Shown: positions 1 through 12,240 of the stretch, one piece after another
Numbering within the stretch: position 1 is the first letter of the stretch
Layout: each line of letters starts with the position of its first letter
Origin: Hermodice carunculata
Taxonomy: Eukaryota; Annelida; Polychaeta; Eunicida; Amphinomidae
Direction of reading: 5' to 3'
DNA: 64,000 bases
NCBI GenBank assembly: GCA_964020975.1
Contig: OZ026623.1
Span: 86,467,341 to 86,531,340 of the forward strand
Notes under the pieces: generated by a model
What the model was told of the DNA's origin: nothing
What the model saw: only the letters and a program-made list of their open reading frames with translations
Databases searched by the model: none
Made by a program: the position numbers and the translations under genes

Positions 1-327
1 TTCCATGTTACAGTACCCAGTACTTGGATCAAAGAGACTTACACCAAACTCTTAGGATACATGTAATAAGTTTATAATAAGCCTCAATGGAACACACACA
101 CACAAGAAAATCGCCCTGTAAGCTAGCTTATAAATTCACGTATGGTTAAATACTTCTTTCTTCGTGCCAAGCCGCTTAATCTGAACAACAACAGGTGTTT
201 TGCTTCCATAGTAACATATTTTCCCCGTTTTTTTTTTCACAGCATATATTAAAAGAAGCCATGTTTTCAAATGAGATGAGCCACCTTTCCAGCTGCTTTC
301 CTTTCATTTTGCACTTAAACGTATGTC

Positions 328-365
328 AAGTGGGCACCCTTGGGACTGCACCAGAGTGCCCACTT
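328..365. repeat. short perfect inverted repeat (hairpin)
   Basis: AAGTGGGCAC at 328-337 is mirrored exactly by GTGCCCACTT at 356-365, leaving an 18-base loop. A third GTGCCCACTT occurs just downstream (about 372-381), so the arm is repeated. No flanking target duplication was found, so its origin is open. Confidence 0.6.
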
Positions 366-670
366 ATGACAGGTGCCCACTTGGGCAGGTTTCACTGCAC
401 ATTTCTCGGCTTGCAGCACAAAATGTAATGAGAGTGACAGATACAAAAGCACCAGTATCTCTACCCAATTTTTTCTTCTTTTTTTTTTCTTTTCTTCTAT
501 AATACAGAAGCCCACATTTTGACAACAAGTGTTACAGAACCTTGCCTGTACGTGTTACGTCTTCTTTCTAGCCTACATGTATAAAAGTGTAAACTATGCA
601 TTCAACCTACGAAACATCAAAGCTGAAGAGCTCGGTCAGTTTCAGGGGCATGTGCAGTACAGACAATTTG

Positions 671-749
671 GAGCTTGGTCTATTTCTGAGGCAACTGATA
701 ATATGGAGCATGGTCTATTTCTGAGGCAACTGATAATATGGAGCATGGT
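671..749. repeat. 35-bp direct duplication
   Basis: A 35-bp unit beginning GAGCTTGGTCTATTTCTGAG occurs twice in tandem (671-705 and 706-740) with one base difference. A partial third copy follows. Such near-identity implies a recent slippage or duplication event. Confidence 0.75.
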
Positions 750-1552
750 AAATATGGTGCCTGGGCAGTTGAGGAGGCAACTCCATGGTGCTAGACTCCA
801 GGAATCTCTGCTTGGCATACAGACTCCAAATATGTTTGTCTCTCTTTAAATTATACATTCTAATAAAAAAAAAAAAAAAAAGATCCCTGCATAGCCATTT
901 TTATATCATGTGTACTTCAATGTTCACAACTTTTTTTTTTGTCAAGCTTTTGCTATTAACGGGTAAGTATTTTGACCAACTCATTCCCATCAGACAATTT
1001 ACTTTGTGGTATTTCACAAGAGCCACACCACTTTCTACCTTTTTGTCTTCTTTCCCTCTTCTTTCAAAATATCCTGCTTTATACAGGTTTCAGGACACCG
1101 TAGTTGTACCGTCAAAAGCTTCACGTGGCAATTTCTATTATCTCATTCCATACTATCTTGGTCAATTCATTGCTCAGCGGTTTTTGCAATGTGCAAGGTG
1201 GTGCTGGAATGAATGTTCTTTTTAAATGGTAAATCTGACAATGCAATTCCCATGATAATTCCAACTAAGCCTTCAGGAAGTATAATGTCACTAATACCAT
1301 ATGAGTTCACCCTAAACAGCTGTGAACTGTCCTCGCCATCTGTGATCAGTATATCGCTGGCCATTAAACTGTGCATCACAGTCCCACGTCTCTATTACGT
1401 ACGCCAGTAACACATGTCTCCAACTCACCTCAGAACAGATGTACTTTGAGTCTTGTCCATCAATGTCACAGATTAGGAGACCTCCTCATAATCATTCTGG
1501 TTCAGGTATGCAAATATACATTAATTTTCAACGATCGATAAAACATTATGCC

Positions 1553-1801
1553 TTACTCTTTCAGTGCCATATTTTGGATCAAGTCAACAGCTTTCCTCAA
1601 CATGCTTTGGGTACAATGCACCCAAAAGGCACCAGGGAAAGCTGTTGACCTGGACTATTATATTCTATGTAACTATAGGCATGCTGGTACTTGAATGAAA
1701 GGTCTTGTTACAAGGAATGTGAAATTAACAGCCATCTTATAATTCGTAGCAGTTCATTTCGAGTAGTTTGACTTTATTCACAGTGGGCACTAAAAGAATC
1801 A
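1553..1801 (+). mobile_element. TTAA foldback MITE, subtype A2
   Basis: The left end reads TTACTCTTTCAGTGCC and the right end GGGCACTAAAAGAATCAA, a decayed inverted pair. An inner hairpin runs 1583-1649 (GTCAACAGCTTTCC...GGAAAGCTGTTGAC). Between hairpin and right end lies the module with GGCATGCTGGTACTTGAATG that also occurs in A3 and A4 copies. No coding capacity; non-autonomous. The piggyBac-like class is inferred from TTAA ends. Confidence 0.7.
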
Positions 1802-2720
1802 ACTCAGTCTATGATTCTTTACTGGAAAAAGGCTCTGGTCAGACACACATACAGCCTGACTTGCCAGGCAATGCAAAAACCACTGACCTTATCCACAGGC
1901 TTGCTTACACTAGAGTGAAAGCTGTACTTTCGACAAATCTGACTACAGTAAATTCCTATAACAATTGCAGCTAAATATGAGTGTGTGGGTGTGGGGGGGG
2001 GATGTCACTAGGATGTTGCATAAGGAGTCCAGGAATTAAATTTTGCGTGCTGTAGCCTCTTCACAAAAACCTGTACCACAGCAAATGCTATTTTCAGAGT
2101 CATAAAAATCACTTAACTTTTACCATATACAATCCTCCCCCCCCCCGCCATACACAACAAACAGAGATTTCTTCCTGCTCACACACTGGTTTTAAAATTT
2201 GTCTTCATTCCTACACATGCTTTACAAACTAAAGCCTCTAATTGCCTGCTAAACAGACCCAGTCTGATTTATTTCTTCCTCCGTTTCGGTGTGACAGAAA
2301 TAAAACGGAGCTTGGGGTACTCAGCAAGCAAAGTCACTCGGACCAGCGAACGCACTTTTATGCAAATGTGAAGGGCAAGGCCTGTCGCTGTTCCTTCGTT
2401 CAAAATGAAGCCTTCTTCACCAGACTTAGTTCAGTTTTGATTCATCGTGAAATAATTTATAACATCACGACTCACACATTTTAAATTGCACGTTATTGTA
2501 TGTCAAGACCTGAGCAATCCAATCGGAGTATTTGACGCCCTATGTACAAATCAGTATTTGCCTGATTCTCTGCTTTAGGCATTTTAAAAGCCAATAATCA
2601 TTTCTACTGTCATGAAATTCACAGGAACTGAGTAACTTCTCTTCCTGGTTCTCCCTGCTTTTGTGTCTTGTGACCGTGTGCCTACTTCAAATGCGACAAA
2701 AGTTCTGCTCATCTGAAATA
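1802..2720. other. non-coding with A4 fragment
   Basis: The stretch around 1856-1890 (CTTGCCAGGCAATGCAAAAA) is a fragment of the A4 repeat core seen also near 3560 and 13680. A C-run lies near 2137-2147 and an octamer ATGCAAAT at 2360-2367. No gene is recognisable. Confidence 0.55.
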
Positions 2721-2943
2721 TTAACCCTTAAAGTGCTGATTTAGATGGAGTCAACCGCTTTCGTCGGCATGCATTGCGCGCAAAGTGTTCCGAGGAAAGC
2801 CGTTGACTAAGACTACTTTTTGCTTTAGACTAGGCTTGCTGGTATTTGAATGAAAGGTATCTTCATGAGAAATCTGAATCTTTTGACCATTATATGTTTA
2901 ATGAGGAAACAACTATAGTCGTGATTAGCACTTTACGGGTTAA
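2721..2943 (+). mobile_element. TTAA foldback MITE, subtype A3
   Basis: The copy is complete at both ends. TTAACCCTTAAAGTGCT on the left pairs with AGCACTTTACGGGTTAA on the right, 16 of 17 positions matching. An inner hairpin spans 2750-2807, and the shared GCTTGCTGGTATTTGAATG module follows. TTAA at both termini fits a TTAA target duplication, as in piggyBac-type elements. It carries no open frame. Confidence 0.82.
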
Positions 2944-3960
2944 AACAATTGATGATGAAACTTCTCACAGTGTGACAGTCCTCTTTTGAGGACAATAATT
3001 CTGCTTTTTGGCAGTTCCACAATCTATTAAAAAACATCAGCATTTGATGGCAAAGATTCGTGGTCTTTGTTTTCATGCACTTTTCATTGCTGAGGTTCAC
3101 TGTTTGACTCATGAGAGTTGACACCCGTGAACTGCTCATGAAAAGTAAGCAACACGTCGGTTGTTCCAGACAAAACAAAACAAAACAGACTGGTCTGTGT
3201 CAACCACCTTCTTTGACACATTATAATTTATTGGCACACCAAGGAAAGCAACTGGCTCCACAACCTTGCACTGACAGAGTTAACTTGAGAGTTGTTTGGG
3301 AGTCTCACTGAATATTCCTTTGGGCTAAACTCGCCAGATCTGGTCATTCTCTGAAAAACAAACAGCCTGTGTAAATGTTCAGTGCTGCTGGTCTCCATAT
3401 ACAGCTAGTATGCAACAATATTGGACGATAAAATTCATTCAACTCTGCACTCCCTTCATTTTTATTAAAATAGCTTTCAATCAATCAGCAACATGCCTCT
3501 TCTTAAGTCCGTGGTTTTCGTATAGCCTGGCTAGTCATGCAACATCTGGCGCAGTCAGAGCATGACTTGCCAGGCAATGCAAAAACCACTGACTTTCGAA
3601 AGCTCTTCATGACTGCTGCAAGCAAAGCTCTTCCTTAATTGCATCTTTAGGATTTACATTTTCACACTTTAAAACTTTGACCAAGTAGTTATGATTGAGC
3701 TGAAAGCACAAAGAAACAAAACTGCAAAACCATGAAACCTACTATCAGAGTGAGAATTCTCTGAAAGCCTCAGAACATGGTTGACGGCGACAAGAATGGC
3801 AGCTCAAAGTAGACTCTAGGCTGTTGTATTCACTTCAAGTTTTCTACCTGACCTTCATGCTCCACACATGCTGAGCAACGTGGCACAATGGACTCTACTC
3901 AGCTCCAAACCCCTACCCACCCCCCACCACCGCTGCCAAGTGAACAAGTCTGGTTGACCC
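2944..3960. other. non-coding with A4 fragment
   Basis: A decayed A4-like piece lies at about 3520-3610 (GCATGACTTGCCAGGCAATG). Otherwise the sequence is A+T-rich with no coding signal and no recognised motif cluster. Confidence 0.5.
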
Positions 3961-4620
3961 CTCCACAGGCTACATTTCCATCAAGTTTCACCATCTGAAT
4001 GATGGTATGATGGTTTTGGAGAAGTCAAAAATTGCAAAAAGAAACAAAAAATTAATAAAAATACAAAAAAAATAAAAAATAAAAAAAAAAATGAATAAAT
4101 AAAAGCCCCCCCCCCAAAAAAAACCCTAATAAAGGGTGCAATTTGTAAGGTTCGAGCTTCACAGCTGTTCACTTCTACCAAACAAGAGGACTGTCACAGT
4201 CCTGTGTTCAGTTGACATGTACATACACCCTTGTCATTTTTTAAGATTTGCCCCCCAAAAGAACAAAGAAATTCATAAAAAATGCAAAAATCAATGGAGC
4301 ATGGTGTACCATTTGAACAAGTCTGAAGGAGGCCCATCCCAGGTACATTGCCACCAAGTTTGAAGTCAATCTGGATGATGGTTTCTTCATTGATGTTGAA
4401 AAGAAGATTTTTTAAGATTTTCCCAAAAAAAGAAAAAAATTGAACAAACTTTGTAGAGACCCACCTAAGGTACATCTCCACCAAGCTTGAGGTGAATCTG
4501 ACCCGTGGTTTTGGAGAAGTTAAAAATGTGAATTGTGGACGCCTATGGACAGACAGACAACAAATAACTAACCATCACATAAGCTCAGCTCACTGACAAG
4601 TCAGCAGAGCTTAAAATTCG
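3960..4620 (+). repeat. degenerate ~125-bp repeat units with hairpin tail
   Basis: Units containing CCACCAAGTTTGA-like strings recur at about 3975 (decayed), 4351 and 4475, each followed by 'TGGTTTTGGAGAAGT'-like text. The block ends with a tail of GGACAGACAGAC, then ATAAGCTC and TCAGCAGAGCTTAAA (about 4546-4615). The same tail recurs near 50860-50935. A long A-rich tract (4030-4130) lies inside. It resembles a short interspersed repeat common in marine invertebrates, but I cannot name its class. Confidence 0.6.
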
Positions 4621-5169
4621 GTCAGTCCCCCACCCCCCATCCCAAACATAACCAGTTTGGCAGGCAGCTGTAGTAAAAAGCACCTGCAACAAAGTGCAGT
4701 TCCCACAACATGGTAATTTATGAAGAGAGTGAAACTGCATGAATATCAGATTTTGTTTCAATTTCTTTCCTGACAGTTTGCCAATTATTCTCAGAACACT
4801 ATACTCACATCCCAAAACTTGTAGAGAATGTAACATCTGCTCTTATTGATCTATATTTATGGACACAAAATTACAAAATTTTCTTTTGTATAATGTGTCA
4901 GAAATTTCTGTACAAATCTTGAAAAAAAAAGTATGCAGACTGTTTTTCACAGGCAACACTTCTGAACATTAACGTCAACATTTGGGAGTAAAAACTCTGA
5001 GCCTCCCCAGGAAAGACCTCGACAGACACAGCATGATGCAAACCACTGAAATCAGGCACGGGGACCGGGTAATACCCCCTGTCATTGTTTTTCAACCTTG
5101 CACCCTCCAGCTGTAATCAAGGACATTGTCTCAAGTTGACAATACGTTAATAATCCTGAACACAAACCA
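4621..5169. other. non-coding, nothing recognised
   Basis: Moderately A+T-rich complex sequence without long repeats, coding signal or clear motif clusters. Confidence 0.5.
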
Positions 5170-5700
5170 GGAGTCCAGGTGACAGCACCAAGTCATCATC
5201 TTGGGATAAGTCCCACGTAACAAGTGACTATCCTGGTAAAGACCTTTCCTTTGAGGTCAGCCCCTTTTATCTTTGTGATTAGCTGCATTTGTGGGGATTT
5301 GCAACACGGGGGCAAGCTTGAGGACTGACACTTGTCCCTACTTTCTATTTACGGCCATTTTCTCCCAAGACTAAAGTACCACAGTTCCCTCTGGGCTTTC
5401 TTTAAAAAGTGAAACACAGGCTCAATTCTGTAATCTTCCCATTCCTATTTGTTAATAATCACTGCGGAGAGCCAGACGATTAAAAGAAACACAAAGGCAA
5501 GAGTAATTGGTTCAGTGTCCTCATTGTCAGAAGTACTACCATAAAGGACTTTTTTATCAAAACATAAAGACAAAGTTGACCAGGTATTATTGAAACAGCA
5601 GGCCTTGACTTTTGAAATTTTTTTTTCTGTCCTGAAAGAAGAGCACAAGGATAAAAGATCTGAGGGTTGTTTGATCAGTAATGCAGAAATGTAATATACC
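5170..5700. promoter_or_regulatory. possible cis-regulatory block
   Basis: Repeat-poor complex sequence with near-random base use, unlike the flanking low-complexity DNA. It holds TTAATAATC (5451-5459), AGTAATTGG and several TTTGTGATTAG/ACAAAGG-type strings compatible with homeodomain and Sox/TCF binding. Function is inferred from motif density and lack of MITEs only. Confidence 0.3.
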
Positions 5701-5896
5701 CCTTGGCTGAACCGACAGATTTATTCCCTAGATACCCACAGGAGAAACCAAACGACGGTTTCATATACTTTAACTTCAGATTGCAGCCTTTGGTTCATTT
5801 CCATATTTAGAAATTGCCAGGATATTTTCTTTTTGAAAGTCTTGACACTTCCACTTTGGATTTATTTGTACCAAGGACAAGGAATCTAGTATGCAC

Positions 5897-5929
<33 letters not shown>

Positions 5930-6381
5930 AATACAGGCAGGCATCATGGTGGGAACAGACACAGCCCACCTGTGTACTTGGGCAGGTGCATATGGCGGAC
6001 TTGTAAATTACGTTAACAAATCAAAAAAATAAACTACACTGACGAGTGTCAAAAATTTACCCGTTACTTCCAGCAATATACTCCTTATAGATATTAAATT
6101 AGCACACAATTTCACCCATGACTGCCGTCAAATTACCATCCAATGGGTAACCAGCTTGGTCTGAATGTGCCATTCTGTGTTGTGCAACCTAAGCCTGACT
6201 GTACCTAAAGCTTTGGGCATCACAGAAGCCCTTCACAGACACTGAGTAAATGCTTCTGAAATATCTTCTGATAGTTAACCACAATGTCTGAACTCCCTTT
6301 CCCCATGCTTAGCTTGTTTGTTGTCTGTTATAGTCTCCCTACTTCAGCTCAGCCTTTGTGTGTTGCCAAATAAATAAGTAG
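5701..6381. other. non-coding with A28 tract
   Basis: A 28-base A run lies at 5901-5928. The rest is complex non-coding sequence. No retroposon could be tied to the A tract. Confidence 0.55.
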
Positions 6382-6564
6382 TACAGTAGTCCCTGTCATA
6401 AGAGACCCCTGTCGTGAGAGACCACCCTCTCATGAGAGACCACTTTTGAGATTCCCAAGTCCTATACTTCCCATGTTAATTTACCTGTCGTGAAAGACCA
6501 CCTGTCTCATAAGACCACTTTTTTGTTGCTGTAGGGGTGGTCTCTTGTGACAGGTACTACTGTA
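6382..6564 (+). mobile_element. B-family MITE, TA-flanked
   Basis: TACAGTAGTCCCTGTCA on the left is inverted as TGACAGGTACTACTGTA on the right, with TA at both outer edges as expected for a TA target duplication. The interior repeats the module 'GAGAGACCACC' several times in both orientations. It is non-coding. TA insertion and CAGT ends fit the Tc1/mariner-pogo superfamily (inferred). A (TAG)n microsatellite abuts its right edge. Confidence 0.8.
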
Positions 6565-6591
6565 GTACTAGTAGTAGTAGTAGTAGTAGTA
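6565..6591. repeat. (TAG)n microsatellite
   Basis: About nine TAG/GTA units directly abut the right end of the preceding TA-flanked element. The array may have been seeded from its GTAGTA edge. Confidence 0.85.
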
Positions 6592-8290
6592 GATGTAGTT
6601 GTAAAAATAATAAAATATCACACATATAATTCAATTACATGTGAAGAATTTTATGCATGGATTTTTGGACCTAGCGTGTTTAGACTAATAGCATTGCAAA
6701 TAAATTTGTGTCTAACTGAAGTTTTTATAGAGAGATAATGTGCAACTTTTTAAAACTTTTTCATAGTTTTTATGTAGCAAGCCTCTGACAATTTCCCCAA
6801 TTGCACATTGTTGTGTATCCATTAAACTGTTATTCATGAATATCTAAACATTTCCCACCATATTTGCTAATCCAAAACATAATTGAGTGCAGTTTATGTA
6901 TTATTTCCATATTAATGACTTAAATATCAAAATGAAATGATGGTTATCATTAGAAGTCATCTTTTAATAATGCATCAAGATTCTAATTATAAGCATCCCA
7001 TTCTCCACTGGTCTTCCTGCTGTAATGTTCACTTCATTTACATTATTATCCGACAAATTCCCTGCGACTGACCAATCATATTTGAAGTCAGGAATGTGTT
7101 CAAGTGCTATCTCACGCCCACAGTTTTCAAACAAGCTTTCATAATCTCGAGTCAAAGGAAAACCTCGATCGGGTAAAAAAAAAAATTAAATCACCTATTT
7201 GATCTACTGTGAAAGTATGTTGTAATTATGTAACTAGACAGGTCCACAAACATCCTTGGAGTGATAAGCACCAAGTGTTAGTGGCTGGTGTCAGAAGTCA
7301 GAGAAGTCAAAGTGACTCAGACATCTGACTGGCTCATTTTTGTCTAAGTAGGCATGTAATTTTGTGCAGAGTTTGAAAAGAATCTGTCTATGTATTGTTT
7401 GAGACATTGCGGTGACAAAAAAATGGATGAATAGGCAAAAAGACAACACAAAAAGTTAGAACTTTTTTCCCCTTTTTAAATGGACACCAGCATAAATAAA
7501 TGTATGAAAAGTAAGTAAAAAGAACATCAAGGACCTCCAGACATGACCGATCAAGCCGTAAATACATGGAAATATACATATATTTTGTTACATCCATTTC
7601 GAAATGGGTCAAACTATCTGGCAAACAGTTCTCGGCCGATACAGTAAGGTTTTTGTTCTGTCTTGACAGCACAGTATACACTTTGTTGGAACTTGTATGT
7701 TTTGGTGTCTTCAACACCACAAAATGTTGTGAAAAACAGCATAAGAACAATCAGTGACACACGTGGTATGGGAAGGGGCCAAGCTGCCACACCTTAAAAC
7801 ATATCTATACTTGTCTTGACCTTCACTTGTGCCGAAAAGATCAGATTTTTCAGACAGATCTTGTACATGTAGTTCATCCAAGACTTACCGCCTTACATAA
7901 TGATGGAACTTATCACATGATATTTTACTTTCTTGTACATTGCAACACTACTTCTCAAGGATCATATTGTCATCAAAAGATTCACAGTGTTTAATTTACC
8001 TAGTTTCATCTTAAATTGACAAAATTACATAAATGCAAGGATTCTGTGTTCAGCCAAACTGATAATAGTACAAGTAATTTTAGCGATTCAGTTATGATCT
8101 AGGAATGGTGAACAAGAATAGCAAGTTGAAAGGGCGTCCTTGTACAGACTATATATACCTTATTCATTCTAATTGTAGCAGGTACCCTAATAGAAGCAGG
8201 CCCTCAGATTATCATGTGGGACCTACAAACAATCTCAATTTTACCATTATTAGTAATCAAAATATCAGTATCTGTTCGTTAGGCTGTTAT
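6592..8290. other. non-coding, nothing recognised
   Basis: A+T-rich sequence with frequent stops in all frames. The short open frame at 7388-7750 (minus) has no recognisable domain and is judged chance. Confidence 0.55.
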
Positions 8291-8619
8291 CACTGATAGT
8301 ACTTTAACACTCTGTACAGACTGGCATCACTGATATTTAGTACTTAAACGCACTGTACAGACTGGCATCACTGATGGTACTTAAACGCACTGTACAGACT
8401 GGCATCACTGATGGTACTTATATGCTCTGCACAGACTGGCATCACTGATGGTACTCGAATGCACTTAGACTGACATCACTGATGGTACTTAGACGCACTG
8501 TACAGACTGGCATCACTGATGGTACTTAAATGCACTGTACAGACTGACATCAATGATGGTACTCAAACACAGTGAACAGACTGGCATCAATGATAGTACT
8601 TTATACATTGTAGGGACTG
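8291..8619. repeat. 37-bp minisatellite, about nine units
   Basis: Units start with CACTGATGGTAC and end with CAGACTGGCAT. Starts at 8291, 8328, 8369, 8406, 8443, 8477, 8514, 8551 and 8588 give a dominant spacing of 37 bp, with single variants of 41 and 34. Divergence rises towards the right edge. There is no spacer/repeat alternation, so it is not a CRISPR-like array. Confidence 0.9.
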
Positions 8620-9350
8620 CTATCTTCAAATAAATTGAGAAAAATCTAAGTTGCTATGTGTCAAAAGCTCTGGCAAAATCTGCAAAAAACATTTTGGATT
8701 GGCAGTCTACTACCATTGAAATTAATACAGTTCCCATAGTTCAAATAATATGATTGCTCTGAGTCAGTTATTTTAAGTTTATAATGGCTTTGTGAAGATT
8801 AATGACCTGACACTGTAAACCAGATACAATAGCACATCAACTGGAATGGAGAGAGTGAAGAAGGCAAGAAACAGACGAGTATCAAAACATAGTGCATTAT
8901 GGGATAACATATCTACAAACTGCGTTTTACTTGGGTATGGCTTCGGAATGGTTTATCCTTTTTGTTTTCATACAAACACAGACAGTGTGCTTTCGGGGAG
9001 GGAGTATACGTGGTGCCATACACTTTCAACGATGTAGCAAAATGATGATTAAGTAATCACAAACAATCTATGGATTTGCCTTTGGAAATTGGATAAAAAA
9101 AAAAAAAAAAATAAACTGGCAGCATTTATGTTGACAGCCTAATAGGCTCTGCTGGAACCTTTTCACGTGAAATGTGCTCCAAAATTAAGCCAGGATTTTC
9201 ATGACTTTGCTTTTGCTTTTTTTTTCTTTTTTTTTTTTTTATTATTATTATCAACTGAACTGGGAGGACATCATTTTAAAATGCCAGGAAGTACTCTTTT
9301 TGAGGCTGCGTGGGAGGGACCAGCGTGGTGAAAAAGGGTACTCAGCACAT
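8620..9350. other. non-coding, nothing recognised
   Basis: Complex sequence to about 9080, then an A17 tract and a T-rich tract near 9210-9240. No gene or clear element. Confidence 0.5.
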
Positions 9351-9351
9351 A

Positions 9352-9445
9352 CAGTGGTCCCTCCTTTTATGAAGATATAATGCTGAGGCTACCCTTGCTG
9401 CTTTGACAAGGGGCCTCTGGAGAGGAGGACCAACGTACTTCCGAA
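9352..9445. mobile_element. B-family fragment
   Basis: CAGTGGTCCCTCCTTTTATG near 9353 matches the left end of B elements, and GGGGCCTCTGGAGAGGAGGACCA near 9411-9433 matches their interior. The right terminus is not visible, so this is a partial or decayed copy. Confidence 0.5.
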
Positions 9446-9937
9446 AATAATAAAAACACTAAAGCATCGCTCACATGTTTGCAAGTACGAAGGTGAAATC
9501 GTAACTGCCACCAGTTGAACAATTGATGGCAGAAATACAGCAAAATGAAGGGAATTTATATAGTACACAAGAGTCTCAGTTACAGTATCAGAAATTCTTC
9601 ACCAGCGTGAAATATCAGAACTAAAACGGTGTAGGAATGCAAGGGTTAAATGTACATCTCTTCAGATTATATTTATCCTGCTGAGAAGTCAAGTGAATTG
9701 TTTTTTGTGAATAATAATCAAAACAACTGAATAATAATCTGAACACAGGTTTAACAAGAATTATATCCAAAACAGTGAAATTGAAACTTCAGTTCAAGGC
9801 TTGCACTATAAACACCATGAAAATTTATACACGTGAAAATAAATACATTTACAGTGACTAAAATGATACAGAAAATGGGTAACTGAATTCCTTATGAAGA
9901 GTGGCTTTGTTTTACCAACAATCCAGGTCTTCATGGT
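9446..9937. other. non-coding with E-family end
   Basis: An E-family terminus lies at about 9815-9864 (CATGAAAATTTATACACGTG then AAATACATTTACAGT), inverted relative to the copy at 26234. The rest is unremarkable. Confidence 0.5.
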
Positions 9938-10509
9938 ATAGTGCCCCCCCCCCCTTATAAGGCCACCCCAAATACACCAGAAATATGGCCTTATAAGGAC
10001 AGTGTTGCCAACCAGGTGAATGTATATTTTCGGGAGATCATGAAATGACGAGCGGCGTAAGCAGCGGAGCCCTCCTAGAGGGGTCCAGGGGCATGCTCCC
10101 CGGAAAAAAAAAAAAAAATAGACATCAAAATATGCATTTTTGTGGTATTTGAGGGTACTTGGATTCAAGTTTCAGTATGCCGCGAGATGCACAGCAGCTC
10201 AATTTTCCTTAAAAATGTCCCTGTGAAAAGCATATTTGTTAAAATTTACCATATTATGTTTTTAGAAAGCCATTTGTGGTGATTTTCGTGAGATTCTTGG
10301 GAGTAATTCGGGAGTCGGGAGGGTAGACAGCACATGTCTGAATTTTCGGGAGACTCCCGGATAATTCGGGAGGGTTGGCAACACTGTAAGGAGAATGGCC
10401 TCTCATGAGGAGCAAAATACAGAGCAAAGGGGTGCTGCATTATGAAGTGGCCCTCCAAGAGGTGGTGGCCTCTTGCCAGGGGGGCCTTTCGAGAGAGGAA
10501 CCACTGTAC
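9938..10509 (+). mobile_element. B-family MITE split by a younger MITE
   Basis: The outer ends are TATAGTGCC and GGAACCACTGTA, with interior 'TTATAAGGCCACC' and 'GTGGCCTC' modules typical of the B family. The body is interrupted at 10000-10386 by a second element, so the uninterrupted B copy would be about 180 bp. A C12 run lies just inside the left end. Confidence 0.65.
10000..10386 (+). mobile_element. hAT-like MITE nested in a B element
   Basis: Ends CAGTGTTGCCAACC and GGTTGGCAACACTG are perfect 14-bp inverted repeats. Flanks share the 6-bp direct repeat TAAGGA (9994-9999 and 10387-10392). A true hAT element leaves 8 bp, so two bases may have changed or the class may differ. The interior includes CGGGAGACTCCCGGATAATT near the right end, a secondary foldback. 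A short minus-strand frame inside is not a recognised transposase. Confidence 0.78.
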
Positions 10510-11050
10510 AGTGAGGAGCTTGCCTCTGCCTGTCCTGCTCCAGCTGCTACTGGGCAAGCTGGGGCAGGACTTGACAGGCAACGGAGAAATAACGATAGAG
10601 TCCCTTATCAGCACAGAATGAGTTGAGTTGAATAAGAGGGCGGCACACCTTGGCTAAGGATGGTTGTACAGTTAAACCTGGTTTGAAAGACCACCCCCAA
10701 AGGATGACCACGGTGTGACCTCTCCTGGCTGCTGCTTTCTCACAGGAGACATAAATAACATGAAAATGCACTGAGTAAAGATTATGAGAAGCTGCTGTGT
10801 CATTGGCCTGGTCTGTCACCATGCGCTGCTCCACAGTCAATCTTCTTATATTCACCTGTATCAATTTTCACATTATTTTTTTGGCAAATACAGCATTTCA
10901 CGCTTAACATTTTAACTTCACTCTTTTGGACAGAATTCCTGTTTTTAAAAAAGAGCTGTTTCGTTAAGTTTTTTTTTCATTTTTATGTTTTTGGGCTACC
11001 AGAAAAAAAAAAAAAAAGTGAAAATAAAAATGCAGTTAAGTAAGTGAATT
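10510..11050. other. decayed B and E fragments
   Basis: About 10665-10760 carries GAAAGACCACCCCCAAAGGA and 'ACAGGAGACATAAATAACATG', the left half of a B element. About 10885-11050 carries an E-like stretch (ATTTCACGC...GTGAAAATAAAAATGCAGT) with an A15 run. No gene. Confidence 0.5.
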
Positions 11051-12240
11051 GACAGCATTGTGTATGGAGTGACTAGCACAATATCCATACACACAAGTCC
11101 AGTTCCACTGTCTGGCACGACTTCCATACAAATTCTCTTTCAGGTCAAGTTAAATGCTTTAATTTACTCCAGAATTTAGCAATCTTTGTCCAGAAGTGGA
11201 CCAGAATCTGTTGGATACAGTGAACAGCTTAACATCCTTTCCCCGAGATAAACATCATGCCCGTGATCTTGGCTATGTTTACATCCACATATATATGCCA
11301 TGAAACCGATCCGCCTCACATGCTAATGGTTCAAATATAACGTGATTTAAGTTTGCTGCATCTTTATATTCACGTATTCCTCTCGTGCAACTAAAACCAC
11401 AGACAGGACGAGCAAGTATTCTACACAGGGTTTCAAGGAATTCCTCCCCTACCCCCCAAAACAAAAATCTTTAAACAGCTACAATGAAACATTAAAAATG
11501 CATAAAAAAACAAAAAAAAACTGAACAATAATAAACTTGAAATACATACACTCAGTGTACGAGTAATGGATCTGCCCTTCACCTGGGAAAAAAGTATCAT
11601 CCCCGGTGTCATGTGCACATCAAATTGGTAACTGCAGACAGGCATCCTACACACATAGTAAGTTTCATGATTCAGGTACACATCTCATGCCAATGGAAGG
11701 TGTGGGCACTATCTGATGGCAAGGTGGCCGTCATTGTAATGAATAGTCACCTGGTTTTTTTGGTTCTGTGTAACTTTGCAGAAAATACTCTATTTTTTTC
11801 TGTGCAACAAAAGGTCACTCTTTGTCTCTATGTTACAATTTTGTAGCAAATTTGCAACAACAACAACAAAAAATATTATCATACATATCATTTCATTTTT
11901 AATTTCTATATTACCCATCCCATCTAAAGAAAAAGACGACGACAAAAAAGAGAAAAGTGATAGTAAATAAGCAAAGGAAACGGTGATGTAACTCACCTCT
12001 ACGGAAAAAAAGTTTTCTTTATGCATTAAGTTATTTTTCACCTAGTACAATCATAATGAAAAAGCTCCTGACCGTCAGTTTTACATGTAATGTAGACCAA
12101 CATGAGCATCAGCATCGAGAAGGTAAAATTCCCTCTCACCCACTTCACGTCCCCTCCGGTCAACCTCTAATAATCTGAACATCTGAGAATCTGTCTTGAT
12201 CAGTCTGCAGTGTACTCACTAGTAACCTGTATAGCAGATA
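11051..12240. other. non-coding, nothing recognised
   Basis: A+T-rich sequence with short poly-A and CAA runs (11850-11870) and no motif cluster or coding signal. Confidence 0.5.

Larger units (their letters stand above)
1..1552. other. non-coding, no gene seen
   Basis: No frame shows a recognisable protein. It holds short poly-T and poly-A tracts (A17 near 864-880), a small hairpin at 328-365 and a short direct duplication at 671-749, listed separately. An octamer-like ATGCAAAT lies at 1508-1515. Confidence 0.6.

Noticed and set aside
843-880. A17 tract as a retroposon poly-A tail
   Set aside because: No flanking direct repeats or upstream SINE/LINE-like body was found; the same holds for the A28 tract at 5901-5928.
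8291-8619. CRISPR-like regular spacing in the 37-bp array (and the 24-, 31-, 33- and 39-bp arrays)
   Set aside because: Units are head-to-tail with no unique spacers, in a eukaryotic context without cas genes; they are minisatellites.
9806-10168. 120-codon minus frame inside the nested hAT-like element, considered as a transposase piece
   Set aside because: The element is only 387 bp, and the frame runs out of it and has no catalytic motif; it is a non-autonomous MITE.
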